Origin: Chlamydiales bacterium
Lineage (GTDB): Bacteria > Chlamydiota > Chlamydiia > Chlamydiales > JAJFMA01
Length of the DNA: 64,000 nt
Direction of reading: 5' to 3'
Assembly: GCA_030679955.1 (NCBI GenBank)
Contig: JAUXSF010000024.1
Span: 62,001-126,000 of the forward strand
In this document: piece after piece, positions 27,119 through 36,071 of the stretch
Numbering within the stretch: the stretch's first letter is position 1
Layout of the letters: every line of letters begins with the position of its first letter
Translations under genes and position numbers: made by a program
The notes under the pieces: generated by a model
What the model saw: the letters and a program-made list of their open reading frames with translations, nothing else
Told to the model about the DNA's origin: nothing
The model's database searches: none

Positions 27119-28570
27119 ATGAAAGCTGTACTTGATGCCACAGGTTTTAGTGCCGATCTGATGCCGCTTGTGCAGCATCGTCCAACCCCTTTATTCCGTG
27201 TTGTCGACAAGCCAATCATTATTCATGTGATTGAATTTCTGGTACATAACGGATTCACCAAATTCGAAATTGTCCTGAGTCATCTGCCGGAGCAAATTGA
27301 GGAGGCTTTGGATGAGGGCACTCGATGGGGCATCAAGATTACCTACCACCTCGCACGTGATCCTCAGAAGCCATTCTCAGTGCTAGCACCTGTGGCACAC
27401 GGTTGGAAGGATTCATTAGTACTGGTTGGAAGGGCGGATGTTCTCCCTGATTTCGACCCTATCAAGCTTAAGAATAGCGGTCATACAAAACCTCTATTCC
27501 TATTCACTCAAGAGGAGCGATGGACTGGCTGGGGTCTAATGTCCCCCACCTTTCTGGCAACCATGCGAACCGACGCTCCCTTTAATGCCCTGCCTGAGCA
27601 TGTTCACGACTACCATAAGCAGTTAACTAAGAATCCTGTCATGGAAGCGATATCTTTTGGTGGCTGGCAAAATGCCAATACTGAAGTTATCCAACAGCGT
27701 ACTTCCAGCGCAGCATTTCCCTCTTCCTCTCGTATGGTTGAGCCAGGCATCTGGCTTTCACGAGCCACTGCCATTCATCCGACAGCAACAATTACACCGC
27801 CAGTGTTCATCGGGGATCACTGTCAAATTCTTGAAGGGGCAAATATCGGCCCAAATGTGATCATCGAAAACCACTGCATTATCGATCGACAATCGGTAGT
27901 AGAGAACTCGATTATATGCCAACAGAGCTACGTGGGAAGGTCATTGGAAATACGTGACGCGGTAGTCGACCGTAACACTCTAATTAACTTATCGTTAGAA
28001 ACAGCCGTGACCATTCACGATGACTTTATTTTAGCCCATTTGGCTCCACCGCCTATAAGCCAACAACTATTTGGAATGTTTGAACGCATACTGGCGCTGG
28101 GAATGCTGTTAGTGTTAGCGCCTCTAGCAGCTCTTCTGGCTCTGTTTTGGGGCGTCAAGAGCACTAAGGTGGTCAAATTACCGGTTCGTACGCAAGTTAC
28201 ACCCCTGCCAACCTTTCAATTCTACACATATGAAAGACCAGAAGGTTGGTTAGGAGGGCGACTTTGGCGCCACCTTCAGTTTGTCCCATCTCTGATCAAC
28301 ATAGCCAAGGGCGAGCTGCATTTTGTTGGCGTTCATCCCTTAACACCCCTTCAGATGGATCGCCTACTGCCGGAATGGCAAAAGCTCTACAAAAAAACCA
28401 AGGTAGGGCTGATCACTTTGGCCGATGTCGACTATACCGAACAGCCTTCTGAATCCGAACGCTTCGCTTCAGAAACATATTATGCTGCACATCAAAGAGT
28501 TCGGTTTGACCTACATGTCTTTTGGCGCTGGCTTGGTGTAAAACTGCGCCACCTGCTACACCTCAATTAA
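27119..28570 (+). CDS. Fusion: nucleotidyltransferase-like + left-handed beta-helix + degenerate sugar transferase
   Basis: 483 residues. Residues 1-200 resemble a sugar-nucleotide transferase (MKAVLDATGFSADLMPL, FEIVLSHLPEQIEEALDEG), but the classic GxGxRLxP loop is altered. Residues ~225-305 carry hexapeptide repeats (IHPTATITPPVFIGDHCQIL; GANIGPNVIIENHCIID) typical of a left-handed beta-helix. Residues ~325-483 have a TM segment (MLLVLAPLAALLALFW) and the skeleton of a bacterial sugar transferase (GELHFVGVHPLTPLQMDRL and a final YYAAHQRVRFDLHVFW), with several catalytic-looking residues missing. The last part is thus a likely inactive paralogue of the preceding gene. The whole may act as a regulator or scaffold for initiation of the glycan. 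Spacing to the upstream gene is one base. Confidence 0.75.
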   Translation: MKAVLDATGFSADLMPLVQHRPTPLFRVVDKPIIIHVIEFLVHNGFTKFEIVLSHLPEQIEEALDEGTRWGIKITYHLARDPQKPFSVLAPVAHGWKDSLVLVGRADVLPDFDPIKLKNSGHTKPLFLFTQEERWTGWGLMSPTFLATMRTDAPFNALPEHVHDYHKQLTKNPVMEAISFGGWQNANTEVIQQRTSSAAFPSSSRMVEPGIWLSRATAIHPTATITPPVFIGDHCQILEGANIGPNVIIENHCIIDRQSVVENSIICQQSYVGRSLEIRDAVVDRNTLINLSLETAVTIHDDFILAHLAPPPISQQLFGMFERILALGMLLVLAPLAALLALFWGVKSTKVVKLPVRTQVTPLPTFQFYTYERPEGWLGGRLWRHLQFVPSLINIAKGELHFVGVHPLTPLQMDRLLPEWQKLYKKTKVGLITLADVDYTEQPSESERFASETYYAAHQRVRFDLHVFWRWLGVKLRHLLHLN

Positions 28571-28663
28571 ATCCTAAAATTCCGTTTTTACCTCATGTAC
28601 TTGAGAAAAAACGCGAATTGGGTTACCAAGGTAGTTAAATAGATAACTTATATTAGGTGTGAT

Positions 28664-30658
28664 ATGCGCAGAATTGTCTTAATAACAGCCTGGCTTGCTA
28701 TCATTTGCGCCGCCGTCGGCGGAACAGTGGCTTACTTAGCCGTTCAAGCGGAGAATCGCAAAGAATACCAAGATTTCAAAAAAGCTCAAGAACTTCTGGC
28801 TGCGGGAAATCCGCATCAAGCCTTAGATATTATTGAGCAATACGGCTCACAACTATCTGCAGCAACACCGAAGGAACTAGACTGGCTTCCGCTGAGCGTA
28901 GATGCACTAGCCCAAACCCAAGACGCCAACAGCCTATTAGCCCTATACCAAGGCTTTCCACGAGGTTTCGACAAGAATGAAGAAGCTGTCCTGTTGGTAG
29001 CTTCAGGGCTTTTAGCACAGCGTAAGGTGGATGACTATCACATTTTAAAGGATAAGTGGGCCGCCAAAGCAACTAAAGAACCCGAATGGTTCAACCTCGA
29101 CGCCGATGCACTGATAGTCGAAGGTAAACAAGAAGAAGCACTGGCTCACCTTAAATCTAAAGAGTTTGACGGCCCACAAGATACTGGGCGCCTTGTACGA
29201 CTTTCACTCATATACGCTCGCGATAACTTAGCCGAATCGTGGAACACTTTAAACAAAGCTCTGGCAAAGGATCCAAAGAATACCGACGTAACGACATACC
29301 GAGCACAAATCCTTGAAGCCATTCACAAGCCAGCTTTAGCGCGAATAGAGTACCTAAGCGCTATCCAGAAAGACCCCAATAATGCCGACCTTGTCTATCA
29401 ACTGGGGGAATTCTACAGACGAAATAATCACTATCCCATGGCAATTGATACATGGAGGCAGGGCCTTCAGCTAGCTAATAGCAACGAGCTATGGCTAAAA
29501 GCCCTCTTCTGGTCGCGAATGACCTCTCCAATGAATCCAGAGCCTACTGTTGAGCCGCCCCAAACGGGTGATTTAGCGCCGCTACTAAGCTACATCTACC
29601 ATTTGCCTAAGGGAGATTTTTGGGACGAGGCGGCCTTTGAAAAAGTTCCGGACAACTCCAAATACCTCAGAACACGCCAAGAGACCTTTTGGCTGCGTTT
29701 AAGCCAAGCGCTATTGGATGATGAAGAAGCGCACGCTGCAGAGCTACTAGACTTCAATACCTTCCATGCCTCTAGCTGGTCACCGCACCTTCAGAACGCC
29801 CTACAACAAATCCTTGCATACCGCCGATACGGCATCCTGCATATCGACGAAGTTGCTAGCTCACAAAATCTCATTGATAAAGGAGAAGTAGATCCAGGAC
29901 AAGGCCCTGTCATCCACCAATTCTTCAAAGCACTAAAAACGCTAGCAGCGGCTTCTCCAGCTGGTTTACCAGCAGAGAACGTACCAGATGACATGCGCTC
30001 ACTACTCACAAGTAAGTATGCGTTCCCCTCTGCCCTGCTAGCCGCTGGATGGTTGGAGGCAGCACTGGTGTGGCCATTGCCTGCTGCCCTTCCCGCCGAT
30101 TTCCCTGAATGGGTTGCCTTCGCATATACACAAGCGTTACGTTATAACCGCAGCCCGCTAGAAGCTCTAAACTTCGCCACAAAGCAAAAAGCATCCCCGC
30201 CATTATCCTTGTTAATTGGCGAGCTAATGATCGCAACAGGCAGCCCCGATGCTGGACTGGAGCAACTAAAGCCCCTAGCAAAATTGAAAAGTGATATCGG
30301 AACACGAGCAGCATGGCTTATCAGCCTCATAGAAATTGAACGTAAGCAGTACGACCAAGCTCGCAAAACAATACAATCCCATCCCCTATTGGCTAGAAAC
30401 CTTATCGGTAAGGAAGCCATGGCGCGAATAGCCCTGAAAGAGGGAAAAATTGCGCAAGCAGATGAGATGTATGCAGCTTTGGAAAAGGACTCTTTAGAAG
30501 CGAAATTCTACCTAGCACGCCGCGCCTATGCCGAAAAACAATGGGATAGGGCACTCAAGTTAACAGAACAGCTGATTGTCGAGTTTCCCGACAATCCAGA
30601 ATTACACAAAGACCTCCAGAAATTACGCGAACTCTCACAAGCAAAGGATTCGCCATGA
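28664..30658 (+). CDS. Membrane-anchored TPR protein of the exopolysaccharide locus (copy 1)
   Basis: 664 residues. One N-terminal membrane helix (IVLITAWLAIICAAVGGTVAYL), then tetratricopeptide-type helical repeats through the whole chain (KAQELLAAGNPHQALDIIEQ; AYAEKQWDRALKLTEQLIVE). It is paralogous to the protein at 37946-40048: both share LNFATKQK, LLIGEL, SPDAGLE, LYxALExDSxEAK and a matching N-terminal anchor. The pair flanks the locus in opposite orientation. It overlaps the next gene by four bases. TPR proteins often accompany exosortase loci and EPS assembly; the exact partner is unknown. Confidence 0.82.
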   Translation: MRRIVLITAWLAIICAAVGGTVAYLAVQAENRKEYQDFKKAQELLAAGNPHQALDIIEQYGSQLSAATPKELDWLPLSVDALAQTQDANSLLALYQGFPRGFDKNEEAVLLVASGLLAQRKVDDYHILKDKWAAKATKEPEWFNLDADALIVEGKQEEALAHLKSKEFDGPQDTGRLVRLSLIYARDNLAESWNTLNKALAKDPKNTDVTTYRAQILEAIHKPALARIEYLSAIQKDPNNADLVYQLGEFYRRNNHYPMAIDTWRQGLQLANSNELWLKALFWSRMTSPMNPEPTVEPPQTGDLAPLLSYIYHLPKGDFWDEAAFEKVPDNSKYLRTRQETFWLRLSQALLDDEEAHAAELLDFNTFHASSWSPHLQNALQQILAYRRYGILHIDEVASSQNLIDKGEVDPGQGPVIHQFFKALKTLAAASPAGLPAENVPDDMRSLLTSKYAFPSALLAAGWLEAALVWPLPAALPADFPEWVAFAYTQALRYNRSPLEALNFATKQKASPPLSLLIGELMIATGSPDAGLEQLKPLAKLKSDIGTRAAWLISLIEIERKQYDQARKTIQSHPLLARNLIGKEAMARIALKEGKIAQADEMYAALEKDSLEAKFYLARRAYAEKQWDRALKLTEQLIVEFPDNPELHKDLQKLRELSQAKDSP

Positions 30659-30951
30659 TAAAGTTTGCACGTATCTTTCTTGCCACTGCCATCGGCATCA
30701 GCACCTTTTTAGCAACCGAAGCTTTTGCTAATCCTGATCGATCCAATACAGGACGTACGCTTTACGATCGCAATCAGGGAATGAAAAAGTACCAACGCCA
30801 ACGAGCACAACCGTGTGGCAGATCTGCACAACGCGGTTGCTACTACGAAGATGAAAACGGGGATTACTACTACACACGTAGAAATCCATATGATTCTACC
30901 TATTGGGCTCCGGACGCTCATCCCGATAACGCCGGAAACGAAAGCCAATAG
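30655..30951 (+). CDS. Small secreted protein in the exopolysaccharide operon
   Basis: 98 residues overlapping the upstream TPR gene by four bases (ATGA), with the next gene starting one base after its stop. A clear signal peptide (FLATAIGISTFLATEAFA, cleavage before NPD) is followed by a hydrophilic tail rich in Tyr, Arg, Asp and Asn with two cysteines (QPCGRSAQRGCYYEDENGD). No C-terminal PEP-CTERM-like helix, so it is not an exosortase substrate by motif. Not recognised; tight coupling on both sides argues that it is a real operon member. Confidence 0.7.
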   Translation: MIKFARIFLATAIGISTFLATEAFANPDRSNTGRTLYDRNQGMKKYQRQRAQPCGRSAQRGCYYEDENGDYYYTRRNPYDSTYWAPDAHPDNAGNESQ

Positions 30952-30952
30952 G

Positions 30953-32086
30953 ATGAAGATTGCGTGGACAGCATTTGTTCTGGACGGAGGTCGCACAGGA
31001 ATAGCGACCTACGTCTTCAATATGCTGCAAGCGCTTAGTCAAATCGACCGTCTAAATGACTACAACATCCTTATGCCTGAAGGCGTTCAGAAGCTCATGC
31101 CGCCTCTGGGCCAAAATTTTACTCAAACGATCACCCCAGCAGCCATAGAAAAACCCCTAGCAAACATTGCATGGCACAACACCGTCCTGCCCTGGCAAGC
31201 GCGCGGTGGCCGCTATGACCTTATTCATATCCCCAGCATACGACGCATCCCATTAGTCAAAACGTGCCCTATCATCGCAACAGTGCATGATATGGCCGTG
31301 TTTAACATGCCGGACAAGTACGACACCGCCCGCACTATCTATCATCGCCATTTTCTATCCCGCCTCATCCACCGCTGCGATCACATCATTACTGTAAGCA
31401 ACTATACCAGGGGCGATATCATACGCTTTACAAACTACCCAGAAGAGCAGATCTCTGTGATTTACAGCGGCATAGATCACACGACGTTTCGCCCACTTCC
31501 GCGTATAGAGGCTTATGAAGAACTCCATAAGCGCTACGGCATCACCGATCCGTTTATCGTCTATGTGTCCCGCGTGGAACATCCAGCCAAAAATCACCTT
31601 AACCTTATCAAGGCCTTCGAGCTTTTTAAAAAGCGCCACCCCACCTCACATCGCTTGGTATTAGCAGGGCCAGATTGGTCGGGCGCTGAGGTCGTAAAGG
31701 CCTACGCACGTGACAGTCGATACAGAGATTCCATTCAATTTCTAGGTTCAATACCACGTGAAGATATTGTCCGCCTTTACTCCGCGTGCGATTTTATGGC
31801 GTTCCCCTCTCTCTTTGAAGGGTTTGGATTTCCTTTGCTAGAGGCGATGGCGTGTGGAGCTCCTGTTATTTGCTCTAAAACCACCTCTCTAGGAGAGCTT
31901 GCACAAAATTTCGCACTAACTTTTGATCCTAAGGATCCTAAGGCTATCTGTTCCGCTATGATCTCTATAATGGAAGATAGCTACCGCGATTCCAGAGTTC
32001 GCAAGGCCAAAGAGTATGCCGCCACATTCGACTGGCACAACGCCGCACGAGAGGTCTTGAAAGTCTACGCTAGCTGTGCTAAGTAA
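30953..32086 (+). CDS. Glycosyltransferase family 4 (GT-B)
   Basis: 377 residues from the ATG at 30953 (MKIAWTAFVLDGGRTGIATY); the open frame extends upstream to 30815 over the small secreted gene, which I reject as a start. N-terminal domain: GRTGIATYVFNMLQAL, IIATVHDMAVFNMP, HIITVSNYTRGDII. C-terminal nucleotide-sugar domain: FIVYVSRVEHPAKNHLNLIK, LGSIPREDIVRLYSACDFMA, and the EX7E motif in FPSLFEGFGFPLLEAMACGA. It transfers a sugar from an activated donor to the growing lipid-linked glycan, in the cytoplasm. Member of the plus-strand arm of the locus. Confidence 0.94.
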   Translation: MKIAWTAFVLDGGRTGIATYVFNMLQALSQIDRLNDYNILMPEGVQKLMPPLGQNFTQTITPAAIEKPLANIAWHNTVLPWQARGGRYDLIHIPSIRRIPLVKTCPIIATVHDMAVFNMPDKYDTARTIYHRHFLSRLIHRCDHIITVSNYTRGDIIRFTNYPEEQISVIYSGIDHTTFRPLPRIEAYEELHKRYGITDPFIVYVSRVEHPAKNHLNLIKAFELFKKRHPTSHRLVLAGPDWSGAEVVKAYARDSRYRDSIQFLGSIPREDIVRLYSACDFMAFPSLFEGFGFPLLEAMACGAPVICSKTTSLGELAQNFALTFDPKDPKAICSAMISIMEDSYRDSRVRKAKEYAATFDWHNAAREVLKVYASCAK

Positions 32087-32109
32087 GAGATCTAAGCAAA
32101 GGCATTGTC

Positions 32110-32982
32110 ATGAGTCCAGCGTCGCAGCCAGCAGTCGCCATCATTATGCGTTCCAAAAACGAAATGCCTTATACCGAGGCAGTTTTCGATGCATTGGATG
32201 CGCAAACATACCGCAACTTTGTACTTTATAATGTGGATTCAGGCTCGACAGATGGAACCATCGAACTGGTTCATGAGAAAAATACCGACCGATCAAAAAT
32301 TATTGAAATAGCCCCTGACGATTACGTCCCGGGCAAGGTGTTGAACATGATGATCGAGCAGGCAGCCGAGAGAATCATCGTGTTTCTGAATGCTGATGCT
32401 ATTCCTCAGAGCAATCAATGGCTTGAGAATTTATTGCAGCCGATTCTTTCCGGTGAAGTCGATGGCACAATGAGCCGACAAGTAGCTAGGGAAGATGCTC
32501 ATTTTATTGTTAAACAAGACTATATTCGCGCCTACGACCCCATACGCTTCCCTGGCGGCATTTTGGAAGATTTTTTCTCCGCCGTAGCTTGTGCTTTTAA
32601 AAAGGAGCTATGGGAAGAAACCAAGTTTTACACAACAGGTTATGCAGAAGATCTCGCTTGGTGCCGCGAATGCCAGGCAAAAGGTCGACGCTTTAAGCTA
32701 GTAGCCGATTCGGTGGTCGAACACTCGCACAATTACAGCCTCAAAGGTCTATATCGCAAGCGTTACCGACAAGGTGTTGCTTTTGGGTATATTTACGGCA
32801 CAGCACCAAACGGATTAGCTAGGCTGTATCAAGTCAGTAAAGAAATCATTAGAGACACCATAAACGCTGTAAAAGATCTGCAGCCACATACCATCCCCTA
32901 TAACCTGCTGTATCGCTCTGCCATTCACCTTGGGTACCACCAAGGGAATAGAGAAGGGCTAAAGCGCTACCGAAATAAGTAG
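32110..32982 (+). CDS. Glycosyltransferase family 2, rhamnosyltransferase-like
   Basis: 290 residues. GT-A fold text is plain: VAIIMRSKNEMPYTEAVFDAL, VDSGSTDGTIELV, IVFLNADAIPQSNQWLENLL (the DxD-equivalent NADA), and GYAEDLAWCRECQAKGRRFK holding the E-D acceptor-side motif. The family includes rhamnosyltransferases and other single-addition sugar transferases; the sugar is not readable. It follows the GT4 gene by 23 bases and precedes an MNT-type nucleotidyltransferase by five bases, in the same operon. Confidence 0.92.
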   Translation: MSPASQPAVAIIMRSKNEMPYTEAVFDALDAQTYRNFVLYNVDSGSTDGTIELVHEKNTDRSKIIEIAPDDYVPGKVLNMMIEQAAERIIVFLNADAIPQSNQWLENLLQPILSGEVDGTMSRQVAREDAHFIVKQDYIRAYDPIRFPGGILEDFFSAVACAFKKELWEETKFYTTGYAEDLAWCRECQAKGRRFKLVADSVVEHSHNYSLKGLYRKRYRQGVAFGYIYGTAPNGLARLYQVSKEIIRDTINAVKDLQPHTIPYNLLYRSAIHLGYHQGNREGLKRYRNK

Positions 32983-32987
32983 GTGGT

Positions 32988-34133
32988 ATGGGCAAATATA
33001 CAGTTCAGGGCTCGGCAGAATTTGAACAACAAGTAGATAGCGATCTGCAACGTGTTGTCGACGCTATCCATTCCTTACCACAAGCGAAATCCGTGCTTGC
33101 AGTTGTCTTGGCGGGAGGATATGGCAGAGGTGAGGGCACTCCGTTTTTAGAAAATGGCATTCAAAAACCATTCAATGACTATGACCTCATCGTTATCAGT
33201 CAAAACCTATCCAAATCTGAATTCAATAGCCTTAAGGAGTCCATACGCCAACTAGAACAGCCCCTGACAGAAGCCATTGGAATCCACATCGATCTGTACC
33301 TTCACAGCCCATCGACACTTAAACATGCTGAACCATCGCTCTTGAATTTCGAAGTCCGCTACGGACATCGCGTGATCCATGGTCCACAAGATATACTAGA
33401 GGCCATGCCTAATTATAGCCTCACAGACGTGCCACTTGATGAAGGAACCAGGCTACTACTAAATCGTGGTAAGCTTTTGCTAGATGTCAAAGTAGGCTTG
33501 GGCGGAGACTCCCCTCTATCCGAAGAAAAAATACAGCGCTTCAAAAAATTTATCTGGAAAAGTCATCTTGCCTTTGGCGATTGCCTTCTTCTAGCCTTTG
33601 GCAACTATGACGTCAGCTATCGGGAAAAGGCAAAACGCATCGAATCTTATCTAACCGAGGAAGATCTTCCCGATCCGCAATGGATGATAAGTCGCTACCT
33701 AAAAGCCATAGAGTTTAAGTTCAATGGCGATCTATCCGTGCTTGGCTTAGATGATCTCTATCATGCGTTTAGCGATACGGTGCGCTACTACCTGGGCTTT
33801 CTGCTATGGTATGAGGGACGTCGTTTAGGAACTGCATTACCAAGCTTGCAAACATACTGCGCAAAACTACCTTTATGTTCTACCTCAGGCAAGCAAAAGG
33901 TTAAAGCGCTGGCTCTAAATGGGAGTTTACTAGGAGCGGGCATGTTCAGCCCCAACTACCGTTGGGCATTAATGCATCCACGTAACCGCCTCTACCCCGC
34001 GCTCTGGCTACTCCTAAGCTTTGAAAGCAGTATTCACATGGATCTAGGCCTGATGATTCAACTGCTAAACGGCGACCGTAATTACGGAAAGCTGCTGCAA
34101 CGATTCTATGATTTACGCGCGAGGTTGGCATGA
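32988..34133 (+). CDS. MNT/polymerase-beta-type nucleotidyltransferase domain protein
   Basis: 381 residues. The N-terminal domain shows AVVLAGGYGRGEGTP near residues 40-53 and FNDYDLIVIS about 15 residues later. GGxGRGE followed by DxD is the GS-x-DxD pattern of polymerase-beta-fold nucleotidyltransferases, and HIDLYLHS could supply the third carboxylate. The rest is helical, including an YGKLLQRFYDLRARL tail. Enzymes of this fold add a nucleotide to a small molecule, protein or RNA. A place in a polysaccharide operon is unusual. It overlaps the next gene, an alkaline-phosphatase-fold enzyme, by four bases, so the two probably act on the same substrate. Confidence 0.7.
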   Translation: MGKYTVQGSAEFEQQVDSDLQRVVDAIHSLPQAKSVLAVVLAGGYGRGEGTPFLENGIQKPFNDYDLIVISQNLSKSEFNSLKESIRQLEQPLTEAIGIHIDLYLHSPSTLKHAEPSLLNFEVRYGHRVIHGPQDILEAMPNYSLTDVPLDEGTRLLLNRGKLLLDVKVGLGGDSPLSEEKIQRFKKFIWKSHLAFGDCLLLAFGNYDVSYREKAKRIESYLTEEDLPDPQWMISRYLKAIEFKFNGDLSVLGLDDLYHAFSDTVRYYLGFLLWYEGRRLGTALPSLQTYCAKLPLCSTSGKQKVKALALNGSLLGAGMFSPNYRWALMHPRNRLYPALWLLLSFESSIHMDLGLMIQLLNGDRNYGKLLQRFYDLRARLA

Positions 34134-35299
34134 AAAGTAATAAGGTGTCTCTTTTCCTTTTCATCGATGCGATGGGCTGGGAGCTCGTCGAGCGCTTTCC
34201 GCACTTCCTAGCGTCCATAGCGCCCGTTAGAAAGCGCCTTAAGACAATCTTTGGCTATTCAAGCGCATGTGATCCATCCATTATTTCTGGTTTGATGCCT
34301 TCAGAGCACGGTCTGTGGTCATCTTTTTACTACTCACCCGAACTGTCGCCTTTTAGACCATTTCAGTGGATGAAAGTACTACCAAGCTTTATTGCCGACA
34401 ATCACCGCGTACGCAGCCGCATCAGCCGTTATGTTGCCAGCCGCCTCGAGTACACAGGCTATGTGCAACTTTACAACGTGCCCTTCAAGTACTTGCAATA
34501 CTTCGACTACGCGGAAAAAAAACGCATTTATGCTCCCAATGGCCTACCGCAGGGCCGAAACATATTCGATGTGATGGTAGAGGCTGGAATCCCATACCAT
34601 ATGGCGGCGCCTAATACGGATGATCTCACTAAAATCAACACCGCAATCGAACAGCTGAATAAAGGTGAAATATCGCTAGCTTACCTGACTCTGGGACAAC
34701 TAGACGCCCTCATGCATAAGGTAGGAACCACTCACCCAAAGGTTTCGCAGCTGTTGGAGTGGTATGAACGACATCTCGAAAGAATAGTCCAAACAGCTAA
34801 ACAAAATTATGAAGAGGTCAGTGTCTATGTCTTCGCGGACCATGGAATGCATGACACGATCGGAAGTTTTGACCTTCAGAAGGAAATTATAGCTCTGGGG
34901 TTGGACTACGGCACCGATTATGCGGCGATGTACGACTCTACAATGGCACGCTTCTGGTACCTAAATGATCGTGCTCAAGAACGCATTTTATCCAAGCTCC
35001 AGGATCTACCGGTCGGACGAGTTTTGTCGGATAAAGAACTACAAAATCTTGGCGTTTTCTTCCCAGATCGACGCTATGGAGAAACCATTTTCCTACTAAA
35101 TTCTTCAATGATGATTGCTCCAAGCTTTATGGGACAAAAACAAATCCCAGGGATGCATGGCTACCATCCAGATGATGCGGAAAGCTGCGCAGCTATGCTT
35201 AGTAACCAGGAGCTGCCTGAAGAGTTGCACTCCATTCATCACATCTTCAACATCATGCAATCCGAACTGCAAATAAAACAGCTTATTACACCCTCATGA
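34130..35299 (+). CDS. Alkaline-phosphatase-superfamily phosphodiesterase/pyrophosphatase-like enzyme
   Basis: 389 residues. Metal-site motifs of the alkaline phosphatase/nucleotide pyrophosphatase fold are in order: LFLFIDAMGW (D13), a nucleophile region SSACDPSIISGLMPSEHG (44-61; exact nucleophile not resolvable), LGQLDALMHKVG (D and H ligands), VFADHGMHDTIG (DHG) and IPGMHGYHPDD (final His). Such enzymes hydrolyse phosphodiesters or transfer phospho-groups. It is coupled by a four-base overlap to the MNT nucleotidyltransferase, which suggests paired addition and removal of a phosphoryl or nucleotidyl group. A broken second copy of its 3' half lies at 35631-36046. Confidence 0.8.
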   Translation: MKSNKVSLFLFIDAMGWELVERFPHFLASIAPVRKRLKTIFGYSSACDPSIISGLMPSEHGLWSSFYYSPELSPFRPFQWMKVLPSFIADNHRVRSRISRYVASRLEYTGYVQLYNVPFKYLQYFDYAEKKRIYAPNGLPQGRNIFDVMVEAGIPYHMAAPNTDDLTKINTAIEQLNKGEISLAYLTLGQLDALMHKVGTTHPKVSQLLEWYERHLERIVQTAKQNYEEVSVYVFADHGMHDTIGSFDLQKEIIALGLDYGTDYAAMYDSTMARFWYLNDRAQERILSKLQDLPVGRVLSDKELQNLGVFFPDRRYGETIFLLNSSMMIAPSFMGQKQIPGMHGYHPDDAESCAAMLSNQELPEELHSIHHIFNIMQSELQIKQLITPS

Positions 35300-35610
35300 G
35301 CTTCCTAGCATAGGCAGACATACGCACCAAATAACTGCGTCTACAATTCAGCGTGAAGTGATGTAGGCGTAATAGCCCCACGTGATAGATGATGCCTAGC
35401 GGTAGCTCAAATACGTGCAATATTTCCCCTCCGTAGCTAAAAAATTGGTCGCTGGGAAAAAAATCGCGCTATAAAAGATGACAAGCAACTTGCGTGGCAT
35501 GCTGTTCTTGGAAAAGCTGCGGAAGTACTGTTTTGACCATCTCTCTGAACCTATCCCTATGTGAACCGACCACCCCAACGCGAGGGCCTAAGTTACCGGC
35601 ATGCTAAGGA
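35286..35610 (-). pseudogene. Degraded coding remnant, minus strand
   Basis: On the minus strand a coherent reading ends at a TAA (35288-35286) and runs upstream to about 35610, interrupted by one in-frame TAG at 35471-35469. Text before the stop reads GPRVGVVGSHRDRFREMVKT and then VLPQLFQEQHATQVACHLL; text after it reads RDFFPSDQFFSYGGEILHVF and later RRSYLVRMSAYARKLMRV. Amino-acid composition and lack of low complexity make this look like the C-terminal ~105 codons of a former gene. Family not recognised. It overlaps the end of the upstream plus-strand gene and abuts a second broken gene. Confidence 0.5.
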
Positions 35611-35630
35611 AGCGTACCATTTTGATCATT

Positions 35631-36046
35631 GCTGTTGGAGTGGTATGAAGGCATCTCGAAAGACTCGTTCAAGCAGCCAGCGAGAACTATGAAGAGATCA
35701 GCGTATGTCTTTGCCGATATAGCATGCATGACACTATCGGCAGCTTTGATCCACAGAAAGAAATTGTTGCTCTAGGATTAGATTACTGCACCGGTTACGC
35801 TGCAATGTATGACTCAACCATGGCAGCTTTTTTGGTATCTGAATGATCGTGCGCCAGAACACATCTTGTTCAGGCTACTTGATTTACAGTCGGACGGGCG
35901 TTGTCTGACAAAGAGCTGCAAAATCTAGTCGTTTTCTTTCCAGATAGGCGTTATGGAGAAGCTATTTTCCTCCTTAACTCCTCAATGATGATTGCCCGAA
36001 GCTTCGTGGGGCAAAAGCAAATTCCAGGTATGCGTGGGTACCATCG
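35631..36046 (+). pseudogene. Frameshifted partial copy of the alkaline-phosphatase-fold gene
   Basis: From GCTGTTGGAGTGGTATGAA at 35631 to about 36046 the DNA closely follows 34750-35170 of the intact gene, with matching DNA for the ADHGMHD, LDYGTDYAAMYDSTMA and DKELQNL..FFPDRRYGE segments. Single-base indels break the frame at least twice, near 35649 and again around 35705 and 35825, and a late frame fragment survives at 35901-36060. Only the 3' half is present. This is a tandem-duplication remnant that decayed after the copy, sitting between the converging arms of the polysaccharide locus. Confidence 0.88.
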
Positions 36047-36071
36047 CCTATGCATCTATATTTCTAGCCTT

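Noticed and set aside
30655-30951. Exosortase (PEP-CTERM) substrate in the locus
   Set aside because: The protein has a signal peptide but no C-terminal membrane helix or PEP-like motif.
30815-30952. N-terminal extension of the GT4 gene
   Set aside because: It reads over the small secreted protein gene; the ATG at 30953 gives the canonical GT-B start and ideal operon spacing.
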